Shown piece after piece: positions 11,335-20,846 of a DNA stretch of 64,000 nt (within the stretch, counting starts at the first letter, position 1; each line of letters begins with the position of its first letter). The notes under the pieces are model-generated. The model saw nothing but the letters and a program-made list of their open reading frames with translations, searched no databases and was not told where the DNA came from. Source of the stretch: Turritopsis dohrnii (lineage: Eukaryota; Cnidaria; Hydrozoa; Anthoathecata; Oceaniidae); assembly GCA_027922465.2 (NCBI GenBank), contig BQMF02000036.1, positions 620,001 through 684,000 of the forward strand. Direction: 5' to 3'. The translations under genes and the position numbers were made by a program.

Positions 11335-11480
11335 TGGTGAAAGTCTGAAGTCTGAATAAGTTAGTCTGAAGTCTGAATAAGTTAGTCTGAAGTCTGAATA
11401 AGTTAGTCTGAAGTCTGAATTATGTAAGTCTGAAGTCTGAATTGCGAAAGTCTGAATTTTGCACCATTTGAGCCGCCATA
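11335..11480. repeat. Right terminal/subterminal AGTCTGAAGTCTGAA array
   Basis: At least six AGTCTGAAGTCTGAAT repeats, several separated by AAGTT, lead into GCACCATTTGAGCCGCCATA. This is the reverse complement of the left end of the same transposon. It is shorter and more regular than the left array. Confidence 0.8.
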
Positions 11481-13830
11481 TCATGAAACAAAATATATTT
11501 TTGTTTTTCTTTTAATAATTTAATTTCTTTTAATTGTTAAGCGCTTCTGATCGAACGTTTCTTTTATTCAGTTTATTCATTTAGCACGTGCCATTCTCTC
11601 TCCTCCCTTGTGATCTTTTTAAGAAGAGAAACCATTTTCGCCCTGTTTGATAGCACCCATGTTAGAGCGCGTAACTTTTTTAAAACAAAAGCTAATAATA
11701 AGTTCAAGTTATTCTCTCTACGTTTTGAGTGTGAATGTTAAAGTGAAAAACGATTGGTTTTAAAAAATAAATAAATAGCACATCATTTGGGACGAAATTT
11801 GAGTTTTTTTGGAACCATTTGTTTAAACTGATATTTGTTATTTGATTTCGAATCTGCCTCTGGCTGAACACAAGTTGTACGAGCCGTTTTTAAGGAAATA
11901 TTAGGTTTATTGGGGTCTCCGGGGTGAGCAGGTGCACATGGGCGGCGAGCGACGCTGCCTTGGCGGCTAGTCTATATATTAATAGCCGATTCTCCGTCTG
12001 TCTGTTTGTTTGTTTGTTTGTTTGTAAGTCACGCAAAATGGTAGATTGAGTTGTGAGCGAAATTATTATTTTTGTGTGTGCGACGTGAGTTCGAAGCAAA
12101 TACATTGCAACCCTCAATCGAACGTGACTTTTTTTGGCTGATGAACTAATAGGAATAACGTTTTGTTTTTATTATTATTGTTACTTTTATATACCACGTT
12201 GACTTGGCTTTGAAAACAATACATCAACTAAATACAAAGAAACTAACTGAGTAAACGTTTTGGACATAAAGCAGCAGTGGCAGAACGTGGGAGCATGTGC
12301 GGTTTACCAGTGTATCCTAATGTATCCTTGCCTGACTGTCTGAGACGGGTGAACTTTTTTTCGAGCAATCAAAATGTTTAAACCGATAGGTAAAAAAATA
12401 CAAAATATTTTTTTTTGCTTTTGTCATAATAGTTGTCTTAATTTGTTTTAATCGATTTCTTTTAATCTATTTTAGTCAGATCGAACGTTTTTTTTATTCA
12501 CTTTATTCATTTAGCACGTGCCTTTTTTCTCTCCTCCCGTGTGATCTTTTTAAGAAGAGAAACCATTTCCCCCTTACGTTTGATAGCACCCATGTTAGAG
12601 CGCGTAACTTTTTTAAAACAAAAGTTAATAAAAAGTTGAAGTTTTCTCTCTATACGTTTTGAGTGTATTGTTACACTGATAAAAGATTGGTTTTACCAGA
12701 GGTTGTGACTTCGAATCTGCTTCTGGTTGAACACAAGTTGAACGAGCCGTTTATAAGGAAATTTGACGTTTTTTGATACAGTGATACAGAGCAGGTGGAC
12801 ATGGGCGGCGAGCGACGCCGCCTTGGCGGCTAGTCTATATATTAATAGCCGATTCTCTGTTTGTTTGTTTGTTTGTAAGTCACGCAAAATGGTAGATTGA
12901 GTTGTGAGCGAAATTATTTCTGCTTTTGTGTGTGACGTGAGTTTGAAGCAAATACATTGCAACCCCAATCGAACGTGACTTTTTTTGGCTGATGAACTAA
13001 TAGGAATAACGTTTTGTTTTAATCATTATTGTTAGTTTTATATTCCACGTTGACTTGGCTTTGAAAACAGTACATCAACTAAATACAAAGAAACTAACTG
13101 ATTAAACATTTTGGACAAAAAGCAGCAGTGGCAGAACGTGGCAGCATATGTTCGGTTTGCCACTAACTCTTGCCTGACTGTCTGAGACGGGTGAACTTTT
13201 TTTTTGAGCAATCAAAATGTTTAAAAACCGATAGGTAAAAAAAGAGTATCATATCAAAACACAATGGTTTTTTTTGTTTGTTTTTTTTTGCTTTTCTTTT
13301 AATAAATTATTAATTTCTTTTTTAATTGTTAAGCGTTCTGATCGAACGTTTTTTTATTCTATTTATTCATTTAGCACGTGCCTTTTTTCGCTCCTCCGTG
13401 TGATCTTTTTAAGAGGAGAAACCATTTTCCCCCTGTTTGATAGCACCCATGTTAGAGCGTGTAACTTTTTTAAACAAAAGCTAATAAAAAGTTGAAGTTT
13501 TCCCTCTCTACGTTTTGAGTGTATTGTTACACTGATAAAAGATTGGTTTTATCAGAGGTTGTGACTTCGAATCTGCTTCTGGCTGAGCACAAATTGTACG
13601 AGCCGTTTATAAGGAAATTTGACGTTTATTGATAAAGTGATACAGAGCAGGTGGATATGGGCGGCGAGCGACGCCGCCTTGGCGGCTAGTCAATATATTA
13701 ATAGCCGATTCTCTGTCTGTTTGTTTGTCTGTCTGTCGCGCAAAATGGTAGATTGAGTTGTGAGAGAAATTATTTCTCTTATTGTGCGCGACGTCAGTGC
13801 AAAACCAATGCATTGCAAAAAAAGTAAAAA
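11481..13830. repeat. Tandem array of ~860-bp units (about 2.7 copies)
   Basis: Landmarks repeat at about 860-bp spacing: GGGCGGCGAGCGACGC at about 11940, 12802 and 13660; GATCGAACGTTT at about 11550, 12480 and 13340; and GGCTAGTCTATATATTAATA followed by a GTTTGTTTGT or GTCTGTTTGT microsatellite. Copies differ by indels and by length of the (GTTT)n tract. Short minus-strand open frames recur in each unit (ending RLAAKAASLAAH) but end at different points, so I do not call them genes. The first unit is interrupted at its left by the transposon ending at 11480. The last decays near 13820. Confidence 0.85.
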
Positions 13831-14823
13831 AGTATTCATTTTTCCTACCGTAGCCATGGCATCACACTAATGAACTTACTTTTTTGTTGTAGGAACCAAC
13901 CATGATGAATTACTGTACCGATCAGAATTTGTTTAATAATAAAATTATTTATTTTTTATGATTAATCTTGTAAGTAAACTCGTCAATTTCGTGCCCAGAC
14001 TGCAAATATGGTTGATACGATTAGCCTAGAAGAAGGAACCCTGCAGAGTCTGTATTATCTAGGAGGATAGATTTCTATCCTCCTAGGTACTATAAAAGAA
14101 GTGGTCAACTGTTGATGTCGATGTTTTTAAGTCAAAAAAGAGTTTTTATTTGGAATTACAACGTAGAATTTATTTATTTATCAAGTCAATTGTATAGTTT
14201 GGCAATTTAATTCCCCGCAGAGTTGCTATTGACGTTTAAACCATACTTAATATTTACTTTGAAAATTTGTAACACCCTCTTCTTTGTAACACCAGATGCC
14301 AAAACAACTGCCAATGTCGACCCCAACAGAGCTACTGTTGGATGTCATGAATTGGAGGTCATGTTTGCTTGTGGATGGAATCTAGTGAAATTCCCCCCAT
14401 GTGACAAACAAACAAAAGTCTCATCGAAATGTTTGAATGAACGAGACATGACGTCATTTAATGCTTACTGACGCGAACAAATTCTATTCGTTTTCTTCAG
14501 ATTTACACTCCCAAATTTAGAGATAACCAAAAACGAGGTTGGCTATGCCTTTATTCTGAAAAACAATAGATATACATGTATATATGAAAAAATTTTAAAG
14601 TTGGAAGACTTGTTAATTATTTAATACGAATGAGTTTACCTATCTATTAATACTAGCTAGTAGTTTCCACTATAAATGCGCCTGTAACAGGCTCTAGACA
14701 TGATCTTTGTAGACAATGAGGAGTCAGATGAAGGGGAAGTTGAAGCAGAAATAGAGGTAGAATCAGATGACGATGAGAGAATTAGAGGAAATAATGAAGC
14801 ATTAATGAAAAAGAGGACGAAAT
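13831..14823. other. Non-coding spacer with a perfect hairpin
   Basis: No convincing gene. A perfect 13-bp inverted repeat with a 2-base loop (CTAGGAGGATAGA at 14059-14071, TCTATCCTCCTAG at 14074-14086) stands out. At 14700-14825 there is a short acidic open frame of 41 codons (EESDEGEVEAEIEVESDDDE); it resembles the acidic leaders of transposase ORFs but is too short to assign. Confidence 0.4.
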
Positions 14824-15035
14824 AGCACAGAGACGGGCCTCGTCTCTGTGCTTATAATTACCGAAAATTTTCCCACTGCGGTTTGTTAATGATCAAAATC
14901 TACAACTTAATAAATACCAGATAAGAAAAGAGTACATCAAAACGAGGCCCATATGGACAATATAGCAAGAAAACAACATATAAAAACGAATTCGGGAAAG
15001 GTGTATAGGGAGACGCATTCTTTTGGAAACAATTA
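14824..15035. repeat. Repeat family shared with the 38.2-kb and 48.7-kb copies
   Basis: The segment from GCACAGAGACGGGCCTCGTC through TTCCCACTGCGG, CAGATAAGAAAAGAGTACAT and GAGGCCCATATGGACA to ACGAATTCGGGAAAGG matches 38216-38420 in the same motif order, and its mirror at about 48625-48830. Its left edge forms a hairpin of GCACAGAGACG with CGTCTCTGTGC. It has no coding content. The match shows this family also sits inside the CACTA-like arms. Confidence 0.75.
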
Positions 15036-15309
15036 TTTAGAAATACGCAAGTTACGAATTATCTTGTTTGATTAGTAAAAATTTTATAACGATGAGTTAA
15101 CAAACAAAACCATATTATTGTTATACCGAAAATGTGTTTATAGAAGAACAGTGACAGCTCAACTTGTACTTTTTTATGTACAAGTTTTTTATTTTTCATT
15201 GGGAATAAATAAATAGAATGAAACCATAATATCTTTTCTATTTTTAAGAAAAAACTCTTTCTTCTGAACAATAAACAAAGCTTCTTTCCAAAAGCAACAA
15301 TAGAATATA

Positions 15310-15645
15310 TTATGTCAATGTTGATGAACCTTTATAATAAAAATTAAGTGTGTGTATAACCAGCGTGTTTTGGGACATCGACACACAGTAAAATTTGAGC
15401 AATCGAGTTAAAATTCTGATCAACTCGCGATTTTTTGTGGTGAACTCCTGCAAAATACGCGCGCGCGGCAGTCTATAAAGCGCCCTAACGGGCGCAATTA
15501 ATATTGGCCATAACACAGGAATTTCTGACTCAACAACTCGCTCTAAACAGCAAATCTCTAAAAGAACATTTTGAGGCCCTGCTACAAAATCATAAAGAAA
15601 GTCTTCTCCTCGAACTGCAAGCCGAAAATTCTGTCCTTCGCTCAA
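15310..15645 (-). CDS. Unassigned 111-codon open frame
   Basis: An open frame with ordinary amino-acid composition (GQNFRLAVRGEDFLYDF, then ICCLERVVESEIPVLWP) and a locally higher GC content than its surroundings. I do not recognise it. It has no visible splice partners and could be a decayed transposon exon. The neighbouring 15036-15309 and 15646-16193 contain no gene. Confidence 0.2.
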   Translation of the reverse strand: MSEGQNFRLAVRGEDFLYDFVAGPQNVLLEICCLERVVESEIPVLWPILIAPVRALYRLPRARILQEFTTKNRELIRILTRLLKFYCVSMSQNTLVIHTLNFYYKGSSTLT

Positions 15646-16193
15646 AATATTAATATTAAAAAACTCTAAAAAATCTGAGAGGGAATAACATCATTCATAA
15701 TTCCGAAACAAAATGTACCAATGATATGTTTTTAAATGTTGACGGTAAAACTATTACCAACCAGACTGATAGTCCATGGGATTGGGGCCATATGGGTATC
15801 AAATGGGGGAAAACTAGTGTTATATATCGTTGGAAAGCTTATCATATAAGCTTTCAGAAAATCTATGTTGGAGGGTCTGAAACTGTCTTTAGTAAGAGTT
15901 ATTGCACTCCTTCTTAGGGCCTCTGTGTTTACACAATTGATATCTTTGAAATACGTGTATTTCTAATGTTACACAATTTTCTACATTTAAGCATGTAAGT
16001 CATAATTCTTTTGATAGTTTCTCAGTTCCAATACATTGGGGTACCTGAATGAAGCAAATTAGGATCTTTTTTCGGTGCACTCACCCGCAGAGGCACCGTT
16101 TTCGTCATTTTTAGGATATTTTCAGGGGATTTTGTGAAATGTTTTGGTCTGTGTTTCCTTTTTAAAAAGTATAATGATTAAGATATACCCTAT

Positions 16194-16857
16194 TACCCCG
16201 CATATAGGCGCATTGCGCCTATATCCGGGTCATGGCGCATGCGCCTATATCCCGTCGAAATGACTCGATCACAAGTCCAAGCTTAGGGGACGAAACCAAT
16301 AAAATATTCACATCTTTAATGACGACTTATTTTGTTCTTCTCAGGTAATCTCTAACAAAAAGTTCCACTTTAGACACCATAAAGTGTGGTCCTTTCACCG
16401 TATAGGTACATGGTACTTCCAAGCAATTCTTTGTCTTGTTTTCCCTCTTTCCCGTAATTTTACAGGATGTCTTTGCCCCAGCAAGTAAGGCAGAAGTACA
16501 GTATTTCAAAAGTTCTTTTGGAAGATGTCCAACAACTTCATTGTTTTTGACAATTTTCACTGCGAACTTGTCGTGTTCATTTTCTGGCTCCATCTCTGCT
16601 GTCAGCATCTCATAACCACGATGTTGTTGTAGACAGAGTTTTAAAATGTAAAACCATTAGAAAATGAATTTTCCTGCTTTTCCTGTTAGACTTTTCCCCA
16701 CCCACACGGAAGGCTCTTATTCCAGGCTATGAAAGGATATTCTAAAGGTTCGATTAAATATAGGCGCATGCGCCTATAAGTCGGCGTTTTTTTTATAAAA
16801 AAATCGTGCCAGAACTTGATTGTCCTTGCTATAGGCACAGCGCTTATATGCGGGGTA
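16194..16857. mobile_element. 0.66-kb element with inverted ends carrying a HIRAN ORF
   Basis: The left end, TTACCCCGCATATAGGCGC, and the right end, GCGCTTATATGCGGGGTAA, are inverted. Both ends also contain extra internal copies of the palindrome ATAGGCGCATGCGCCTAT (around 16227-16245 and 16761-16778). The single ORF inside encodes a HIRAN domain. No clear target duplication was seen. Either this is a compact element that captured a HIRAN exon, or it is the deleted remnant of a larger autonomous element with a HIRAN-containing protein. Confidence 0.7.
16327..16608 (-). CDS. HIRAN domain protein fragment
   Basis: A 93-residue ORF. MEPENEHDKFAVKIVKNNE and VVGHLPKELLKYCTSALL match the core of HIRAN domains (the E-P-x-N-x-x-D-x-x-A-V motif and the VG-hydrophobic-P motif). 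HIRAN domains bind 3'-OH ends of single-stranded DNA in HLTF/Rad5-type remodelers; stand-alone HIRAN ORFs are frequent in cnidarian and other invertebrate mobile elements. Here it is a single domain with no helicase or nuclease. It starts near the middle of the element and ends 130 bp from the inverted end. It may be an exon missing its 5' partner. Confidence 0.7.
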   Translation of the reverse strand: MLTAEMEPENEHDKFAVKIVKNNEVVGHLPKELLKYCTSALLAGAKTSCKITGKRENKTKNCLEVPCTYTVKGPHFMVSKVELFVRDYLRRTK

Positions 16858-17469
16858 AACACTTTCTGCGACCTGCAACTAATCTTTGGATAGTTTATAA
16901 ACGTTTTTTTGAAAAACCAAAAGATTGCGATAATAGTTTTTTTTGTTTTTTAGAGCCGCATAATTTCAGTACTTAAAGCTTCTTAACATTTTTGATGCTC
17001 CAGTATCTAGTTTCTTATAAAAAATAATGACAAAACTAACCCAAATCTTTCACCATGGTTTGGTAAGACAACAAAGAAAAGTAAGTGAGTAGCCGGGAGT
17101 TACCGCTGACACTTGCAACTAGTAGTTGACAACAAAGTAAGGAAACAAAAAGGTTGTGGTTTAACAATTGAAACCAGGAATAATTGTAACTGTGGGGTTT
17201 ATATGTTCAACAGTGGTTTAAAATTAAAATGCGGTGGAAAAAAGAGATTCCTTTCTTTTAAGTAAAAAAATCTTCTCGTTTTTTACCACCAACTAATCAT
17301 AATACATAATTTTGTTACATTTAGTACATATATATTTGATACCCCTTGGGGTCTGTCTCCTTCTTGGCGGGGAACGAGTCATCTACATAAATACATTTGC
17401 AGATACAATTTTTTTTGTTTTGTTTTTTTTTAAAATAGCGCTTCTGAGTTGACTAGAGAAATGTCAACA
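16858..17469. other. No gene seen
   Basis: AT-rich spacer. Around 17085-17150 a short motif cluster (GTAAGTGAGTAGCCGGGAGT ... CTTGCAACTAGTAGTTGAC) resembles 56980-57065, a small dispersed repeat. CCCCTTGGGGTCTGTCTCC at about 17341 may be a decayed copy of the AACCTCG/CCCAGGG palindromic repeat. Confidence 0.4.
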
Positions 17470-17721
17470 TCAGAAATAGACTGTGAACCACCTATACAAA
17501 GTAGCATAGATCGAGAAGGAAATTTTCGTACGAACAAAAGTGGTGGCGGCCGATGCTGTTATGCCTCTCTTCTCAGCAATCATTTCGGCGAGCCTCTGAT
17601 AAAGTATGCTACATTTTCTCCTCATTGCACCCGTGGCGGAGAACACCAAAGGCGTGAATGTGGCATTTTCCACAATAAATTTTCCGCCACGCTGAGCTAG
17701 TAACATAATCTCTCTGGACAC
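17470..17721 (-). pseudogene. Fragment of a mobile-element ORF (C-terminal block)
   Basis: The frame reads NATFTPLVFSATGAMRRKCS, then LYQRLAEMIAEKRG and VRTKISFSI. I recognise this as the recurrent C-terminal block (FTPLVFSTTGG..FYKRLA..L..K..W.R..LSFSLLRS) that ends many long uncharacterised mobile-element ORFs in corals and other marine invertebrates. Only about 80 residues remain, with no catalytic part. Which element class it comes from I cannot say. Just downstream (about 17727-17757) is a half copy of the AACCTCG palindromic MITE. Confidence 0.5.
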
Positions 17722-17861
17722 AAAAAAGGCAAGAAACTTAGGGACGAGGTTGGTTACTTTCTTTCTATCTTTTACAATGACTTAATTCAAAGACAGAAAA
17801 TAACTTTGAATGACTGTTTTTTATGTTTATGTTCATGAGAGCATTCAAAAGTACATAATTA

Positions 17862-17959
17862 AACCTCGAACCCGGAGCCTCTTGCTTCTTGCCTTTTCGA
17901 TATACGGATATCGCCGCTTAACCATATATCGAAAAGCCAAGAGACCCTGGGTTCGAGGT
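17862..17959. mobile_element. Small palindromic MITE, AACCTCG...CGAGGTT family
   Basis: A ~98-bp foldback: AACCTCGAACCCGGAGCCTC at the left and GAGACCCTGGGTTCGAGGT at the right, with TTGCCTTTTCGATATACGG / ATATCGAAAAGCCAAG making the inner stem. Copies with the same architecture are at 25349-25439 and 25964-26046. Partial copies are at about 17727-17757, 22324-22455 and 51535-51574. This high-copy repeat style is one reason to suspect a cnidarian genome. Confidence 0.75.
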
Positions 17960-18064
17960 CGGTTCGTAATCCGTAATCAAAACGTAAAAATTCGTTACTC
18001 TTCTCGATGTTAGCACAGTTGACTCTCGTTATCTCGAACATGCGCTATTACAATAAAAAAAACA

Positions 18065-18340
18065 AATCGCCAATCGCCAGGTCTGAACACTTCTCAAATA
18101 TGTCAAAATACTATAGAGCGACTACGACGAAGTTGTTTATATTTTATCGTCGTAGTCGCTCTATTGTATGTAAAAATCTCTTGAATTTTACATCAAGTTT
18201 TAAGTTCGTGTGGGCACGTGCTTCAAATTTTACAAAGAAGTTCAAACTTTACAAGGGAAAGAAGTATCGTGTGTTTGAAACAATTTTGAAATTAGTATTT
18301 TAGGATACTTGAGAAGTGTTCAGACCTGGCGTGGCGATTA
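18065..18340. mobile_element. ~275-bp MITE with AGGTCTGAACACTTCTCAA ends
   Basis: The left end AATCGCCAGGTCTGAACACT and the right end AGTGTTCAGACCTGGCGTGG are inverted. A second inverted pair (AGAGCGACTACGACG and CGTCGTAGTCGCTCT, about 18115-18165) lies inside. It has no coding capacity. Immediately downstream (18345-18385) further copies of CGTCGTTATCGTCAGGT suggest a nested or tandem partial copy. Confidence 0.65.
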
Positions 18341-18608
18341 CGACGATTGATATTTTTTTTTAATCGTCGTTATCGTCAGGTTTGAACCAGGCTTTACAGA
18401 CCGCTATAAGTCACGGACAGGGGCAAAATAATGCAGATCTTAATATATAGAGAAATTACATGAAACATGTTTCCTAGATTTTTTAAAGAAGAACGTTTAC
18501 TTGATAATCCTAGACGACGTCTCAGTGAAAACCATTATAAATATTTTTTAAAAAAACGAGGAAGATATAAACTCAATCATCCAAGCAACTTTCTGGTTGG
18601 ATTTAATA

Positions 18609-19105
18609 GATACCTTATTGGTTAAATTTTATAACCGACGAAATGTTTTGACCGACGAAATTTTATAACAGACGAAAAATTTTAACCGACGAAATTTTTC
18701 ACCAAAATTGAATTTTCTATTTTATGTGTTTTTATTCGTGTTTGAAGTCGACAGACCCTTTTGAAGTCATATTTGAAGCCATAGAAAGGAGGTATTAGGA
18801 GGAAAGATAAGAAAAATGACGAGAGTGATTTTGAAATTGACCTTGAAATAGAAAGTACTAGTACTGAGGTACTAGAAGAAGAAGAAGAAGAAAGCGAAGA
18901 ATGTCTTGAAAATGAAGAAAAAAACACTTGTATTACTATTGATCAGCATTTGCTTTGTCAAATATAAGTAAAAAAGACTAAAAAGCTGTTTTCTTCTGAA
19001 AAAGGGTTAAAACTTTTCGTCGAGTAAAAGTGACGAAATTTCAGAAAATTTTATAACCGACGAAAACATTTCACCGACGAAATTTTAACCGATAAGGTAA
19101 CCTAT
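18609..19105. mobile_element. ~500-bp element with ACCGACGAAA subterminal repeats
   Basis: The ends are inverted: ATACCTTATTGGTTAAA at the left, TTTAACCGATAAGGTAAC at the right. Next to each end, the motif TTWTAACMGACGAAA is iterated (18633-18700 and 19050-19090). The middle carries an acidic open stretch (DESDFEIDLEIESTSTEVLE, then a Glu run) that may be the remnant of a transposase leader exon. It is non-autonomous. Confidence 0.6.
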
Positions 19106-20728
19106 TTGAAATTGTGATAACCAGTTGTGTTAAAATTTGTAGTATGACGTCACGATCGGAAGATTATAAGATTAATTTCAAAATCTAATTGGGCGCATAT
19201 CAAAGGGCGTTGATCAAAGGAGGTATTAAGAGAGGGTCGTAAATTTAGAGAAGACAAGTTGATATAGAATGAATTGTTGAAATAATCTGGAGACTGTTCA
19301 TCTTCTTCAAATCTGAAAATGAGGTTATATAATGACCTCATACATTCATATCTACATTGTTGTCACGCCCTTCTGCTTTTCATCCGCCTGAAGTAAAAAT
19401 TCATACCATGAATGCCATATATCTCATCAGTCTATCGTAAGGCCTGGTGTACACACTGACGAGTTCGATGAGACTTTTAAACTTTCCTGCAAATACTTAT
19501 TATTGCAACAAAACATCATTTTCAAAAATGACTCTTGAGTGCAGTGTAGTGGTTTCAAAAAGGTCGAAATATTACTCCGAAATAAATCAATATGAAAGCC
19601 GTCAATTTAAGTCAATTTAGACCCGTCAAAAGTGCATGATATGAACCTAGACAAATATATTTTAGATAGCTGCGTTTATAATACTTGGATGAAAATTATA
19701 GAATTAATAACTTTTTTTTGTTTCTTTTCTCACCTACAAGTCTCGCTTACTATATTCGGAAGTATGGTTTTGGCTATCGAACTGTAGTGAAACAAATCGA
19801 ATTCCTCAACGATGAAAAAACATCCAAACAAACAAAAACATGCAAATACATTGGTTAGTTACGATGGCTACCATTTTAAAAATATATCTTCTTCACTACC
19901 ACCCGCCGTAAACTTGCTTAACTTGAAAATAAACAAGACATTTTCTTTTATTATTCCCTCTCACTGAGATATCATTACTTCCCATAAGCGACGAAAATGT
20001 TATATTTGTGCAAGCTTAAAATGAGGTTGTTGATGTTTTCGTTGACCCTCTCATGAATTACGTCACAACAAACAACGTCTTGTTTTCAAACCAAATATTA
20101 ATGACGTTTCCGCTGATTACAAAAGGAAACGACACTTCAGGGAAAATGTTTTCGTGAAACTCTTTTAGTAAGATTAGGGATGTAATAATCCATAAACTTA
20201 GAAACGAGACATTGTATGCAGTGATGTCATTTATGAAAAGGTTTATTATTTAAGCGTTCTTACAGGCTAGTGTGATTGTGATTATAGCCTGGAATAGCTC
20301 AGCTGACACAGCACTTGTTGTGTCATCTTTCATCATTATTTTGAGTATTAAAAATCATAAATGTAGCGGTTTATGCTTAATTATTCTCATCCCAGCTTCC
20401 AAACCACCCATCAAAAATGACGCAGATTTTCATACTTTTTATGATATTAATCCAGATGTTTCAATTAAATTACGAGTTTTTCAGGATGAAAATATTCGAT
20501 CAGACTATTAGAATTATACCGTGACTTACAAGGAGTTTGCTAAGAGAGGAATTGAGATTAGACATGTTACACGCAGTATCCGGCACGTAATAATAGTTTT
20601 CTTCAAATTTAATTAAAAAAATTGAATGTTCATGTTGTGATCCTGTAGTGGTTTACAAATAAAACTATGAACAAATAAAATATGTTCACATTTCAAAATG
20701 TGTTCTTTTAGTTGGTGAGTTGTCTGTT
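19106..20728. other. No gene seen
   Basis: Short open frames occur but lack splice context, codon bias or recognisable motifs. Around 20270 the words TGTGATTATAGCCTGGAATA are repeated near 37024-37045 (TAATTATAGCCTGGAATA), a small shared repeat. Confidence 0.4.
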
Positions 20729-20846
20729 CCCAGCCGGCACATTTATTAAAAACATCTGCGAAGGAGTGCATTTCCATAGAAATCTACACACAATTTCTTT
20801 AAGAATGCTCTCCATCACAGCGACTTTAACGATTTTGCCCACTGGG
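20729..20846. repeat. MITE copy (CCCAGCCGGCACA family)
   Basis: CCCAGCCGGCACATTTATTA at the left and GATTTTGCCCACTGGG at the right, with the core GCGAAGGAGTGCATTTCCAT. It is a close relative of 23749-23869 (about 80-90% by eye) and a distant one of 1503-1633. Confidence 0.7.

Larger units (their letters stand above)
6375..11480. mobile_element. 5.1-kb DNA transposon with HECT-like ligase and integrase-fold transposase
   Basis: Both ends carry TATGGCGGCTCAAATGGTGC in inverted orientation (6375-6394 and 11461-11480). Inside the ends lie arrays of TTCAGACTTCAGAC (left, about 6397-6600) and its reverse GTCTGAAGTCTGAA (right, about 11335-11460). Two multi-exon genes lie between them and face each other: HECT-like (+) and transposase (-). 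The transposase resembles the IS3-like/rve animal family, so IS3EU is a candidate superfamily, unproven. No exact target duplication is visible: the left flank is LINE sequence and the right flank is tandem-array sequence, so the insertion may have been followed by recombination. 9058-9613, between the two 3' ends, holds no gene. Confidence 0.85.

Noticed and set aside
11890..13813. Recurring minus-strand frames in each tandem unit (RLAAKAASLAAH)
   Set aside because: Frames start and end at different points in each unit and arise from the GC-rich core plus microsatellite; not consistent with a conserved protein.
18682..18927. Minus-strand Ser-rich frame
   Set aside because: Reverse of the acidic GAAGAAGAA run; the plus-strand acidic remnant is the better reading, and even that is only a fragment.
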